A program made the translations under genes and the position numbers. From Coprinellus micaceus (Eukaryota > Basidiomycota > Agaricomycetes > Agaricales > Psathyrellaceae): a stretch of DNA of 64,000 bases. Where the stretch lies: the NCBI GenBank assembly GCA_951394405.1, contig OX596337.1, forward strand, positions 496,001 to 560,000, read 5' to 3'. Shown one piece after another: positions 31,435-43,457 of this stretch (positions within the stretch are counted from its first letter, which is position 1; each line of letters opens with the position of its first letter). The notes beneath the pieces are model-generated. The model saw only the letters and a program-made list of their open reading frames with translations, did not search any database and was not told the origin of the DNA.

Positions 31435-33837
31435 GATCTGTGTCCAAGACCGAAGGCGGATTCAAGAACTCTTCGGTGTTGACCCCAGGGAGAATAGCAA
31501 CCCACGGTTCCTGCCAAACATCCACACTCAGTCTGACTGGAGCTTTAGATCGAATTAGACGACTGACGTTGCAAGAACCCTCCATTTTGCGAGAGGTGTC
31601 AATTGACCATCGATAGGGCCCCGGCCTCAGGCCTGTGAGTACCCAATCTTTGAGACATAGTGCATCCCACGTATTCATGGAGGAAAAGAGAGCCTTCCAT
31701 ACTTCGGCGTTGATGCTTTCGAGAGCCACCTTTTTGTCGCATATTAAATGCAGATAATGGAGTATATGAGGCTTTGTGCTTTGGCCAGACATGAGGCGCT
31801 TCAGGCCTGGAAAATCAACAACTTTTAGTAAGACAGGGAATCCCGAGAGGTAAGTAAGATCCTTCACCGTGCTCGTTCATTTGACCGAGGTGAGTTGTAA
31901 CCATCCAGCTTAACCGGTGCTCAGCCCTGAGAGGAATATTGCCCAAATGACCCGACCTTCGAGGATTTTCGAGAAAGTCAATGAACGATTTGTGGTGCAC
32001 ACCAATACCCGCGCACGTGTACATCTCCCGGGGTACATCCAGTAGAGAATGCAGGTCCGAGAGCTGGTGAGCGATGTCTCCAGGTGATAGCTCCAGGGCT
32101 TCCTCGACGACCCACAGAGGTATGGAATGCGGCGACAGGGTCTTGGTCAGTATCCACACCAGAGACGCAAGTTCGATTTGCCCCCTTGTTGGGTCCTGGA
32201 GGTCGGGATACGCATTCCGAGCAGCCCTTTCAAGGATGCCAGCGAACAAACTGTCCAAAGCGCCAAGCGGCTGGGCCGACCCAGGAGAAGGCCATGCTAG
32301 TACCGCGTCATCGGAGTCGCTTGCCCTTCGGGGTTCGCACAAAGCCAGGACCTCCTTGAGGCGTTCCCTTGCATCATAACGCCGATCATCCACGTATCTC
32401 ATCGCTGTATCAGCGAGGATAAACTGGCCAGAGGCGCACTGGGCGATTTTCTCCGCGTCTTCTTCGGAAGGCCAGCTTAGAGGGTCGATCCCGCACAGAC
32501 CGGGACGTGAATCGCGAATCTCCAGTAGCCGGGCCCAAGTGAATTGGCGTATGTCTTTCGCAGCGCCATACATTTTGTTCAGATCAACGTGCAGCATCCC
32601 AGACATCTGGCGTTGGATAGCAGACTCGATGGGAAACTCTGGCCGACTAGCAAGGACGATCCGAGCGTTCGGAATCTTGGACAAGGTGTGGAGGAGGTGG
32701 ATCACTCGAGACTGAGCCACGTCTCCATCGCACTCATCTAGGCCATCTATAGCGCTAATGAAGGTGAGGGGAGGGTTTGGAGAAGCAGCGTGCACATGGG
32801 ATAGTGGCTTAAGCAGGAGATGCTCTATCTGGTGTTCGTAGGATGTCGAGAAGATTCCACGATTGTGCCTGATGACAGTGACGATGTTGGGCCGGATAGT
32901 TGGGCAACACTCCGCAATTTGGTGAGTGAGCGTGGCTACCAGTGTCTTGGGCTGGGTTTGTTCCGGAGCGGAAACCTTGAAGAAGAACGATGCAACGACG
33001 AGGTGGGTGCCGCGTTCTCCCGTTTTCTTGACCAAACTTTCACAGAGGCTTTGCATGATGGCACTCTTCCCGTGGCCGGCTGGACCAGTGAGCACGAGCA
33101 GTTTGGCGTCCTTCCATGGACCCTTGCCGGCGGACCACTTCTCCAGATCTTCCAGGACGATGGCTCTCGTCTCAGGGTGGCAACGGGGAGCATACGCTCT
33201 CGCCTCCGAGTATGATATAGCACCGAGAGACGCTTCCTTCCTCAGCTCGTCCAGGACTTCAAGTTGGAACTTCACAGTTAGGACATCTTCATGCGAATCT
33301 CGGAAACCGTGACTCACGCTGACGACTTTCTACTTCAAGGATTGGGTCTCTCCCCGGGTCGTAGAACTGGTTGATTTGTCGATAATCGATGTAGTCACCA
33401 CCGACATTGTTGATGCTGGCTTCATGGATGTGGATGTGATTGGGGTTGGGCGCGGGAGTAGAAGGCGATGGATTTGCTTCCGCTGGACCTTCCTGAAGGT
33501 GGCTTGTCGCCAACATCTGAGGGTGTATGAACGCATTCGGTTGATCGCCCGGAGGTAAGGGGAATGGAAGATCAGGTTCCACTGCATCTTCCAGGAAAAG
33601 GCTCATCTCTGGCGTAGCCCGAGGTTGCGGTGGATTGCCTACTGGTGAAGTTAGTCTGCTAGAGTCAATTTCTGGTGATAAACCCCGGATCGACGACACC
33701 CACCTTCGGCATTGTGCAGAACCGTCGGGCTTACTCCCCTGGCCAGGGGAGTCCGATATTCCGAGGGCACCGAACTGTCTTGAAAATCTAGAATTCGGTG
33801 CCAACTCTGGATGACCCTCCCTAGTGCCATGGCCCAT
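31427..33837 (-). pseudogene. NACHT-domain P-loop protein, N-terminal part, severed by a hAT insertion
   Basis: Start ATG at 33837. Exons 33318-33837, 31868-33256 and 31427-31806; introns of 61 nt each, the first with GTGAGT and CTAAC, the second with TTACTAA. The N-terminus is Pro/Ser-rich without a known effector domain and includes INNVGGDYIDY, a motif often placed before NACHT in basidiomycete NLR-like proteins. The NACHT shows Walker A GPAGHGKSA (about residue 231), Walker B FISAIDGLDE (about 339) and RIVLASRPE. Further on comes the VHHKSFIDFLENPRRS block common in this family. Such proteins are STAND NTPases linked to self/non-self or heterokaryon recognition; that role here is inference. 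Translation now ends at a TAG supplied by the transposon terminus. Joined to 26020-27177, the coding length is 3,447 nt, exactly 1,149 codons. Confidence 0.85.
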
Positions 33838-34133
33838 GGGCCTCTGTCCCCCGTCTATTTGTGGTGGAAGCGCAGGTCAGAAGGACGAGACGAGGAGTTC
33901 ACAGCATACACCCGGACTCTATCATTCCTTCCCACGTTAACAATGAAGGCGCCATTGCTTTTACAGAGATTCAATTTGTGTGGGTGCCAAGTGGGCGCCG
34001 AACGGAAAGTAGTCTATCTACGTCGAACAAGGTAGATCCCAACGAGCCAGTGAGCAAACCAGATGCCAATAAAAAGAGCAGAGAGGGAAAGCCAAGAACA
34101 GACCGCCGACGGAATGCCACACCGCCCTAGATT
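33838..34133. other. Spacer between the NACHT gene start and the next - strand gene
   Basis: Just under 300 bp. It should hold the promoter of the NACHT gene and the 3' end of the neighbouring - strand gene. No clear TATA box or repeat was identified. Confidence 0.35.
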
Positions 34134-35032
34134 CTACACCTCAAGGAGCTTAAATACAAGATTGAGGGAAGCCATAGCCCCAGCCCACCAAGCCTTCTGC
34201 ACGGCCTCATCCACGGCATCGCCGAAGTGACTCTGGGGTGCCGCGAGGAACCCTCCAGCACACTCCATCTTCACGTCGCGGAATCCTGAACCGTTTTGAA
34301 CGACGGCGCAGCAGATACCTTCGCTGTCGAGGGATTCCATCTATAGTGCGAGAAGATATATTAGCTTTCCGTGTGGGCGATGTCAATGTAGAGGTGTAAG
34401 TTGCGTACCATGAAAGTCCTGTGGGGACTAAACTCAGCGCATCCTCGAGGGTACTCTCTCCAGCTGATGGAGAGGTACTCGAAGCCAATCATCTTGCGAT
34501 TCGGGATCTCTTCAAACCAGAACATACTGCAAGGGAAAGCGTTAGTAAGTGTTCCCTGGAATCAGGAGTGATACACTTACTGGGAACGAGACCCATCGAT
34601 CATGTTCATGCTGCTATGGCGGAGAGTTGCGATCACAGTCTCGAACCTTTCCTGCTTTCCCTTCCTACGCACCTTGGGCACCCTCAGTGGCACCTGAATT
34701 TCGTGTACCTGCACGCCCCGGGAGCGGTCTTCGCGAAGGAGCCGCCATCCCGATTCATTGAGGTCCACGCCGGTGTCAAGCACGGGTTTGCTCGCCGCCG
34801 AGAGCTTCCCGTTCCGCAAAGAGCACTGGAGGCGATGACCCTTCGTACTCCGGCAGTTCAGGGTCCAGCAATCGGCGCCGCTGAGCAGGCCTTCGCTCCC
34901 ACCTGGCGGAGAGGGAGGAGGGGTGAGCAGGCTGAATGTTGGGCTTGAAGAAGCAAGAGGTTTGATCACGTAGGCGGACGCGGTGCGATTCGAGCAGAGG
35001 AGGAGGCTTCGGACTGCGTAAGTTTCGGACAT
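34134..35032 (-). CDS. Unrecognised three-exon protein with a degenerate paralogue at 22.4 kb
   Basis: Exons 34581-35032, 34409-34526 and 34134-34340; introns of 54 and 68 nt with consensus ends; 258 residues in one frame. It starts MSETYAVRSLLLCSNRTAS. The first exon is Ser/Pro-rich, then basic (VPKVRRKGKQERFE); exon 2 holds MFWFEEIPNRKMIGFEYLSI; exon 3 is GICCAVVQNGSGF and ends in a hydrophobic helix-like stretch (WWAGAMASLNLVFKLLEV). There is no signal peptide and no domain I can name. A diverged, broken copy of exon 2 lies on the same strand at about 22.9 kb, so the family has duplicated. It lies head-to-tail with the NACHT gene, but no functional link is evident. Confidence 0.6.
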
Positions 35033-35816
35033 GGTAATGGGATGCGTGGTGAAGACGGGATGGGAGGGGATATATGAATGAATGGGTTGAGACCTTCCTA
35101 CGTTGGGTGGTATTTATCCACTTTCATTCGACCAGGGCAAAGCACTAGCGCTTGGTGGCGTCGGGGCTCGAGCGACCGAACCATCGAGAGTACAAGGCAG
35201 GAGGCACAGCCGACATCTCGAAGAGAGTGCTACAGGAGGCAAAGCAAAAGATTGCAACGACAAAGCCCTTCCGACAGGCCAGAGCCGCAACGGAAGGTTT
35301 ACAAGTCCAAGGTACAGCTTCAGATAATACGCAAATAGACGCTCGTTGCTAGGGGATATCGGGAGCTTCGTGGGAGGATGGTCTAGTTGGACGACTGAGT
35401 CGATGCGACCCTGGCTGTGCAACGGCGTGCAGGTTATGTCGCTTTGACCTCGCGCACGCTTCGCCCTGCAGAGCGTATCCTGAATGGTCCTCGACAACGA
35501 TCAGGGATCCTTTGTCCGAGGTCAGACGGGGCCGCGGACACCTCATCTCAACTAGACGTTGATAGCTTGATAAAGCTCCAGACGCGGGAGGATGAAAATA
35601 AAGGGACATTGCATTAGATACAATTCCAAACCGTAAATTACTGAATAGTGATTACATCACCGAGACCACGCCTTCTTGCCTTCCCTCTAACGCAACCCCA
35701 AGCCCTTTCCCCTTCTCCATCGAACGCACGAACACAGCTCCCCATTCCAATCCTTGCTTCACAACCCCGAATCTGTGACACCGAATCGCTACGGTCGCCT
35801 CCGATATTCAGTTTAA
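35033..35816. other. Intergenic, no gene recognised
   Basis: Short frames only. Probably holds the promoter of the three-exon - strand gene at its left side and the 3' flank of the next candidate gene at its right. Confidence 0.35.
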
Positions 35817-36595
35817 CTACCAGATGATGGAGGACGAAGATGAGTGGCTTGAAGCCGCTGCGGGGACCGCTCGTTGGGCACGTTGCTTGCTTAGCATGCT
35901 GTCGGCCGCGGTGATTCGTTCTTTCAGCGCTTTGACCTGCGCTTTGACGGAGGGTCGTGTTGGGGATGCCGTAGGTGTAGGGTGGTGATATCATCTCGAC
36001 GCTGCTATTTTTGTAGGAAATAGGCGATTCAAATTGTGAGGGGGCTGGGGTGCACGGGGCGACGTGCTCTCGACGTCGAGTGTCAATGGGGACTGGGGGT
36101 AGGAAGGCGGCGGGAGTAAAATGAGTGATTAATCGCGGGTGCGATGCATAGTGAGTCGCTATCGTAGGCTCTTGTACATGATCTTCAGACTGGCGCTGTG
36201 GGATTCTCTCCGAGGTCGAGGTAACGAGTTTCTTCCGGGCTTGAACAATAGTCAAAAACAGTTAAATAGGGGAACTTCTGGCTGATCAATTTACGCTCAC
36301 ATAGGACCAGCAGAGAACGATGGCTCACCTCATGCGGTAAATGCAAACCAAATTCCTCACTTCCACCTCAAACGCTCGACGCTACCGCACAGAACCCCTT
36401 TGGCACGAGCACGTTCCCGAACGTCGAGTAGAGCCCATACGCCATCAAAGGAATGAAGACGGCGCAAATGAAGTAGATATACAGCGCGACTGGTCGAATG
36501 GTGTTCGTTGGGCGAGGCAGGGGGACAGAGGGCGTCAGTTTGATTGGGGTCCGAGTCGACGGGACTCGCGGGCGCTGAGCTGGCATGCTGAACAT
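35817..36595 (-). CDS. Possible small membrane protein with a C-terminal coiled coil
   Basis: A candidate only. ATG at 36595 opens MFSMPAQRPRVPSTRTP, a basic Pro-rich N-terminus, followed by one hydrophobic span (IRPVALYIYFICAVFIPLMA) that looks like a transmembrane helix, then YGLYSTFGNVLVPKGF. A TATATATA motif lies at 36657-36664, about 60 bp upstream. Further 3', a frame ending at a TAG (35817-35819) reads VKALKERITAADSMLSKQRA with heptad character and a Ser-rich tail; a CAG acceptor stands just before it. I could not define the introns joining the two parts, so they may belong to different genes or a broken one. Family unknown. Confidence 0.35.
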
Positions 36596-36664
36596 CTTGA
36601 ATGCTTGGGGCGGATGGAAATGAAAGCTGGGTGGTGTCTTAATTGTAAGCTCAGAGTATATATA

Positions 36665-38567
36665 GGAGAAGGCACGCACCTCATGCCTGCTCATCCGAAA
36701 TGAACTGCTGCGATATGAAACGCAATGAGGTCACCCCGTTGTCTGGATTGAACTAGACTTGAGCAAGTCACGCTTGCGTCAAGAGAGGATGCGAGTAGAT
36801 AAGAACTGAGCTGCCGTTGGAAGAATGGGGAGTCTTCGCCATTTGACTGGGAGGATTCAAGATCCAAAGCAAACTCGGCGTCCGGCAACGTTTGGATAGG
36901 ACATCTCATCACTACGTCGCTGCTTGCGTATGTCGTCGGGGTCTCGGGAATAAGTCCCTCGCTGCTCTGGCTTGAGTCTGGCAAAATGTGGTACGATGCG
37001 AACAAGCCCAACTCCAGGGCGCAAACGGTGAATGAGGCCAGGACACAGCCACCGGCAATTTGCGGGACCGCCCCTGAATCGATTAGGCGCCCGTTACGCG
37101 ATGGGGGCACGTTCCTAAACTATCCTGTCAAAGAAAAAGATTATCCTCATAAGTAAGCTGTGCTCCCATGGAGAATTATAATTTACGTGAAGGTATCTCT
37201 GGTGCGTGAATGCAGGCTACAGGAGGGACGAACGCATTGGCACAGATAATCGTCTCGCCAGGGTCCCTGACGAAAGTGGCAAGAACAAGGTCGATCCTTT
37301 TGGGGCCTCATTACATCTCTCTCAAAAACGCCCAGAGGAAATTATACAGTAAAATCTCCCCAAGTCAATTAGGCGCCCCCATGGTGGTAGGCATCGCCGC
37401 CTAATCTACCATTTGCCTCGTTTTCCCCACCTTCTCAACGCACTTACTTAACTTTCTTTCCGTCAATATCGACGTATATCGTGCGTTTGAGTTACTCGGA
37501 TGGAATCTGGTCTGAGGAATCCTTTGCGAGATCATTAAACATGATGATTACTCACCTCGATCGATTGGCACGTAGGCGTCATGGCGTCCGATGGGCACCC
37601 ACATGATACGGCTCTTTATCGGGACCCAGCGAGACGTTCGCAGGGTTAATAAACGGCACGTCACATCCCCAGCATGTGCAGCCACAGCGACACGAGATTA
37701 CTGCCACCCGACCGTCCACCGGCGGACCCAGCCGTTTAGGCGCCCAACACCGGTTCCCGTGTCCAAGGCCAGAGCTCAAGAAAGAAGGAGGGGGTGGATT
37801 ATTAAAGTGGCACTTTGTGGTACAGGAGTAGGTACTGAGGGAGTATGGACTAATGTTGTGAGCCCTGGATGGCTCTGGTGCCAATCAACCCGCTGCTTTG
37901 GACTTCCGTCGAAATCGTAGATTTGTACCCTTGGAAAGCGGTTTCTCCGGTGTAGATTGCCGAGTGCGAGGTGACCTGGCCGATTAAGCAAGGATTAGCA
38001 GGCTCAAGCCATCCGACCGTGACAGGACCGGCATATGTAACAAGTCGATGTAAGGATTTCCCACTCACCCCTGGCAATCGGAAACGACGCCAAAGCGGCA
38101 TTAACCCGCCATGCGCCCGTGCCACGTTCCTCATGTGCACGAACCCCTGGAACTGGCGCTTAGAACGTACGCTCGCTGGGGTGAGTTCAATTCAAGGCGC
38201 ATAGGGGGCACTCGACTCGAAAAAACTGCAGCACCCGATACGAATTCTGTGGTGTGCCTCGCAGAGCCACGCAACTGCAGGTGGGAGAACCAAGCTGCAC
38301 TGTGTAAAACCTCTGGACATGGTTGTGAAAGAGAAGGCAGTCACACCTTGAACAAAAACCCATGAAGCACAACCACAGCCACCGGCAACTTGCGGAGGAT
38401 TAAGCACCCAAATGATTACGAATGGCAACTTTCGGTTTGGGAAGGTCCCAGATTCATGAAATTGATGCCCAAAGTAGTTGAGAACATAAATGTGCGAAAC
38501 ATATGCGCACAATATTGAACATATACTAGGTGAGACGAGTATGTAACCTCAAGACTGAGTACTGAGG
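36665..38567. other. Region without a confident gene
   Basis: A - strand frame of 139 codons (36691-37110) starts MPPSRNGRLIDSG and has a short hydrophobic segment, but lacks other support. The 21-mer-like phrase ACAGCCACCGGCAA(T/C)TTGCGG occurs near 37045 and again near 38376, suggesting scattered repeat debris. Nothing else was recognised. Confidence 0.3.
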
Positions 38568-40281
38568 TTAGTGGGGCTGGATGCCTTGGACGGCACGCGC
38601 GTGAACATGCTGATACGTGGCAAGGACCGTTTCCATCAACTTCCAATCATTCCACTGCGCTGAACCAGGTATGGAATGATGCGCCAAAGACCGAACAAAG
38701 GGAAAAAGGCTATGGAGGAACAAACCAAGATGAAGTTTGGAATGGAGGGGAAGAGACGACAAACGAACATCGGGGTACGGAATGAGGGTAAAGAACTCCA
38801 GTCTATGGGAGCTGAATGCGGTAGGTAAACGATTACGAAAGGATTGTGCGCCAACAGGAATGGACAAGGATGTGAGAGACGGGTTGTAGAGGGCAATGCC
38901 GATCAAGTCGTCGAGGGAAGGGAGATCGAGATGTGCTCCATTGGGCGGGCCAATCCGCGGGGTGAAGCGGAACACCTTGAGGCGCTCAAGGCGAGGAAGG
39001 AGCCGGAGAACCTTGAGGACGACGTCGGGACTGCTGAACAACGTGTTCTGCACATCCAACTTCTGTAAATTTGTTGCGTCGGACAGCCGAGCCAGGAACT
39101 CTGATGTCCAGTCAGAAGTTCTATTCGAAGTAGGTGGGTCGATGGAGGGATCGTGAATTTCCTGTGGGAGGATGCCAGCGACGGTGAGGGACTCTAATGT
39201 CGTTCCCCGAATGAGGTACACTGACAGGAGGGCCGTGACGCAGGTGGTCTCTGGACATGCGACGTTGTACACCAACGTTAGCTCAAGGCTTTTGAGTACT
39301 GGTCGGCTGAAGACGAGGGCCATCTCCAACTGACTACGACAGTCAGCCGACACCACCAGACACTGGAGGGTTGGGAATGAGCCATGAGCTATCGCCTGGT
39401 TCAATGTGGAGACCGAGAGGGGCTCCCATGTAGGTCTGTAAGCCGGGTCGGAGGGGGCGATGTCGAGGCCGAGCGATTCCAATTTAAGGTTGGTGAGAAG
39501 GAGTAAGAGGAATATGTCGCTGGAGGAGAGACGCAAAAAGAGGCGGCGCAATGAGAGGATCTTCGAGATGTTGATGATGTTCGATTGTTCGATGGTGACA
39601 TTCGTCAAGGAGAGGCGGGTGAGCTGGGAAGAACTTCGAAAGACAGGACTTAGGACCGCTGACACTAGTTGTGCAGCGGCTATCGAACCGTGTCTCAAGT
39701 CGAACGTAATGTCGAGCTTCTCCAGTGTGGCATGTGCGGAGGCGACGATCGTTATGGCAAGGGGATTGGGGGATGCGAGAGTCAGCTCCTTGAGGCGAGG
39801 AAAGACTGGAGAAGGCCGGAAAAGTGGTGCCAAAAGCCTCTGAGCCATTGGTGGTCCGACAAGGTCATCCAGGATGAGGCTTCTTGTACTGGAGAAATAG
39901 GTTTTGAGTCGTGCCCAACGAGGGTTCTTAGTTCCCTCAGCAACACCCTAGGGACGGGTTGTAAATGTTTGAGATGTTGGCGGACCTCTGTGACGATCTC
40001 CCACGTACCGTCGACCCCCACGCGGCGCTAGACAGAACCAGGAGGTAAATGAACGGACCCAAGGAATGCATGCCGTCCCATACAACGGCTGCAGACACCT
40101 GGAAAAAGGTGCTGTTCACAGTCAGCAGAGGTACGAGATCCCTCTTCCATAGCCTCGGCTCTCCGCATTCAGGTGTTCTGTGATGGATTTCGGAGCGCGT
40201 GAAGACGGAACCGCCCTTGAAGAACGCAACAATCGTATCCAAGAGCTCAGGAGTGCTGAAGACTTGCTCAGATGGCGACAC
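38568..40281 (-). CDS. F-box/LRR-like protein, array copy 1
   Basis: Exons 40009-40281 and 38568-39947, one phase-0 intron of 61 nt; 550 residues. The first exon is F-box-like: VFSTPELLDTIVAFF ... LLTVNSTFFQVSAAVVWDGM. Exon 2 begins with the family hallmark WARLKTYFSSTRSLIL and continues with degenerate leucine-rich segments (LERLKVFRFTPRI, LDDLIGIALYNPSLTSLSI). It ends YLHRIF-like (FLHSLFPFVRSL) and WKLMETVLATYQHVHARAV. F-box proteins bring substrates to SCF ubiquitin ligases through Skp1; that role is inferred. Compared with copies 2-6 its LRR region is divergent and closest to copy 7 at the far end (SSHRLEFFTLIPYP against SPHRLRNLTLRFYP). Confidence 0.75.
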
Positions 40282-41318
40282 TGTCTGTTGTGTGACCCTG
40301 TTGTCCGTTGACTCTGTGCAGGGATCCTCGCGTCAATGCCAACCTTCGCAATTAATTTCAAAAGGGACGTACCTCGACCGAATCCCCCGACAACCAAATT
40401 CTGAGGCTCCTCTGCGGTAGGATCTAGCATGGGAGAAGGATTTCAAAACGTTGAGGGGTGTGGGGCAAACCACTTCGACATGCTACAGTTTATATACCTC
40501 GACGAGGGGAAAGCTTTCAAATAGCACCACAGGATACCTCAAGATCGTATACCCATTTGGGGGGCATCCAGGTGAATGATGGTGTTTCGTCCCAATTGCG
40601 TCCCAGATTGGGCTGTCATCGTGGAGGACATGGGGGCGCTGACGTACTCTGGGACGAAAAGGAGACAGCACCCTGACAGACGGTCAGGATTCCGTCCGAA
40701 AGCTCTGAGCAATGCTTCCCCCCAAGCCATCCCCCCCCCCCCCCCCCCCCCCCGTGGGAGGTTCGGATTTCGCATATGGAGAAGTTTGCTGAGATGGGGC
40801 AGACTTCGTTAAAGCTGGGATCGAGCCGCAGGTTGGCGTCGATTGCGAGAGCCACTTTCCAAATATGGACGCATTGCACTTGCGTCGTGCTCGGCGCCTG
40901 GACCGAGCTAGTTGGGTAGCCGCCCTGACGAGGTTGGCTAGATGAAAGAAATAGAATGGCGAGGTTAGCACTGCGGTGGTACGGTAAGCTGCGCCCCTGT
41001 TGAGCTACTCGAGTTCTTTTCACTCGAAGGGCATAGTGACCACGGTCGCGATCCCTTCGCACTTCTCTCACTTGAAGTAGGCTAGAGCGACTTTGGGTCT
41101 AACGAGAGCAAACATAGGTTTGGGGCGATATTTCGCGCTCGCCTTAGACTCGTGCTGTTCTCCAATCTAGATCCCCGCATCGGAATGCCAATATCCAAAA
41201 GACATATCATTGGCGTAATGATTCTAATATCTGAGGGACGACTGTCAGCGTTGTGGTCCATGTTGGAGAAGGAAACATACCTTGTTCCATGTACCCTCCC
41301 CAGCTCCAGCCAAATAGG
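40282..41318. other. Spacer with a 23-base poly-C tract
   Basis: Contains a run of 23 C residues at 40731-40753 (poly-G on the - strand), about 450 bp upstream of the copy 1 start. Otherwise only short frames. Such a homopolymer is prone to replication slippage and may be miscounted. Confidence 0.6.
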
Positions 41319-43022
41319 TTACGTCCCACGACCGTGTTGGAGCTGCATGCGGGTCTCGTCACACACAAAAAGGAAGCTCGATATGATCAAGGAAATATCG
41401 TTCCAAATTGCCCATTCAGGGCTCTCCTTGCCCCACCCTTCCACCAAGTCACACATGTCTGAAAACAGGTGGTATATGTACTTCGCCACTTGCGTGCTCT
41501 GAGCTATACTGTTGGCCGGTAACCCTTTGGGGGACGGAAAAAGGTTGAGGCGACGCAAATTCGAGCACCCACACCGGGTCCCATATTCGAGAAAAGGAAG
41601 GTTGGTGACCAAAAGGTCTGCAGGGAAAGCAAGTTGGACGAGGCCCGGGCAGTATAACGCAATGTCCTTCAGGCAAGCCAAACTGGGGTAGACAAGGGCG
41701 TCCTCCTCTGTTCGGGAGATGGGTCTTGGGAGGAAGCGACACTTTTCGAGATGAGGGAGGTGACGGAGAACCTCAAGCGTCCTTGGAATTGCGTCGCCAG
41801 CAGGAAGATAGACACCTTCGATGACGATGTTCGTCAAATTTGGGGATGCCTCGAGCCGCGTCAAAAGTGAGTCGACGGTGCTGAAAGCAGGGTCGGAGCG
41901 GATCCGCTGGCGGGCTGCTGGGTGAACCTCGGCTTCGTCCTTGCGGTTGTGACACAAGGCCGTCAATGAGCGGAGGCCGGGGTTGGCACCGAGGTATTTT
42001 GCCATGGTGGAAGCGGTGAGAACGCCTTGGTCAGGGCCGTAGTCGTTGCCCTGGTCCTCTAGGTGCAAACGCGCAAACTGTCGTGAGGGTATTGGATTGC
42101 AGGGGTGGTCCGCTAGCATGGCTTGCAATTTGCTTCTGCATCCTAAGACAAGTTCCCGGAGCGAAGTTCGACTGTTTTGGCCAAAGGAGAGGACGCGCTC
42201 AAGTCGCTGGATGCTGCTATTTCGGCTAGCGATATAATCGATTTCTGTCCATTCATTAGGGGCTTGACCGATAGTTACCTTGGTCGGTGCCCACAAAGTC
42301 GACTTCACTGCGTCACTGTCGTTTTCGTGCAGGTTGATGTACAGGCGACTCAAAGATTTAAGGCCGGAAAATTTTCGAAGATGCTGTGCCGGACGGGGGT
42401 ACACAAGTTGCAAAGTGTGCAACGGAGCACTCGTTTCCGCCAACTGTGACAGGAGGGCCGAGACGGCGCCCTCGGAACCCAAGGTGCTTGAAGCAGGGTT
42501 CAGAAAGATGCTAATGACTTGAAGACTAGGGCAGACCGAGAAGGCGATGAAGATGGAGAGGGCATCCGCTGAGTTGAGGTAGAGAGTTGCGAGGGCAGGA
42601 AACAACCCCCTGGGGGGCGCATCGCGCTTCGCAAGATAAACACCCCAACACGGATTGTCCAGAAGGGAGACTGGGTCGTTGAGGATTAGGACCTTCGTCT
42701 TGCTTGAGTATAAGCCAAATCGGGCACCCGATTCCTCAACCGAGGAGTACTGCGATGCATCTACGGGTCAAACAAGAGCTAAAGAATCAGGAAGAGGGAG
42801 ACATACCGACGCACCGGTGAGGAGGGGGCAGAATGGTTCGAAGGAATCCATATACCCCCAGACTACGGAGATACTGGCATGAAAGAATGAGCGATTGACG
42901 ACCGCCAGATTCGCAGCGCGACCTTTCCACTTGGCTCCCTTCTTGGGCTCTTTGAAGAACGAGAAAATGATCCCCAGGAGCTCGGCAGTTCCGAGCACCC
43001 TATGTGCAGCCGTCGCCGGCAT
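41319..43022 (-). CDS. F-box/LRR-like protein, array copy 2
   Basis: Exons 42807-43022 and 41319-42749, phase-0 intron of 57 nt (GTATGT; acceptor CGCAG chosen because it alone keeps frame); 548 residues. F-box exon: HRVLGTAELLGIIFSFF ... WKGRAANLAVVNRSFFHASISVVWGYMDSFEPF. Exon 2: ARFGLYSSKTKVLILND, then LFPALATLYLNSADALSIFIAF, several irregular LRR-like units, and the family block EEDALVYPSLACLKDIALYCP. The C-terminus WNDISLIISSFLFVCDE aligns with the other copies. The ATG is followed by MPATAAHRVL and needs no upstream exon. Likely cytosolic or nuclear, as no signal peptide or membrane segment is seen. Confidence 0.8.
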
Positions 43023-43457
43023 TTCGACCTAACTACAACGGGTCAGATATGGGCTAAGTAGATCGTGTAGGTAAATGACCTCTTGTTGAGTGGAGCCAGA
43101 CATCGCTTTTGGGGAGGTGGGCGTCGAGAACAGACCGCGGCAGTTTGAGTTTAGGTCAACAATTTAGCGCGAATTATGTAATTCGAAGTTAGCAGCGCGG
43201 TACTGGAATTATTCGGACAGCCCCGTGGAGGCCTGGTGGAGGCCCCCCCAGCCTCGCTTTACGGTTCTCTTGAAGATGTAGCAGAGATCAGTACCCGTAC
43301 CTCTTGGTGACACTTCCGAACTCATTGGTGCGTAGTTTCAATAGGGTCGCTAACTCGATACATAGTAAGCGCCTCGTTAGCGTCGAACAGTTGGTACTGG
43401 TCTCATACAAGAACCAACATTGATCGATAATTGATAGTGGGGAATCTTGCCCTCAGT
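43023..43457. other. Intergenic spacer between copies 2 and 3
   Basis: About 430 bp without a gene. It must hold the copy 2 promoter; no clear core element was identified. Confidence 0.35.
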
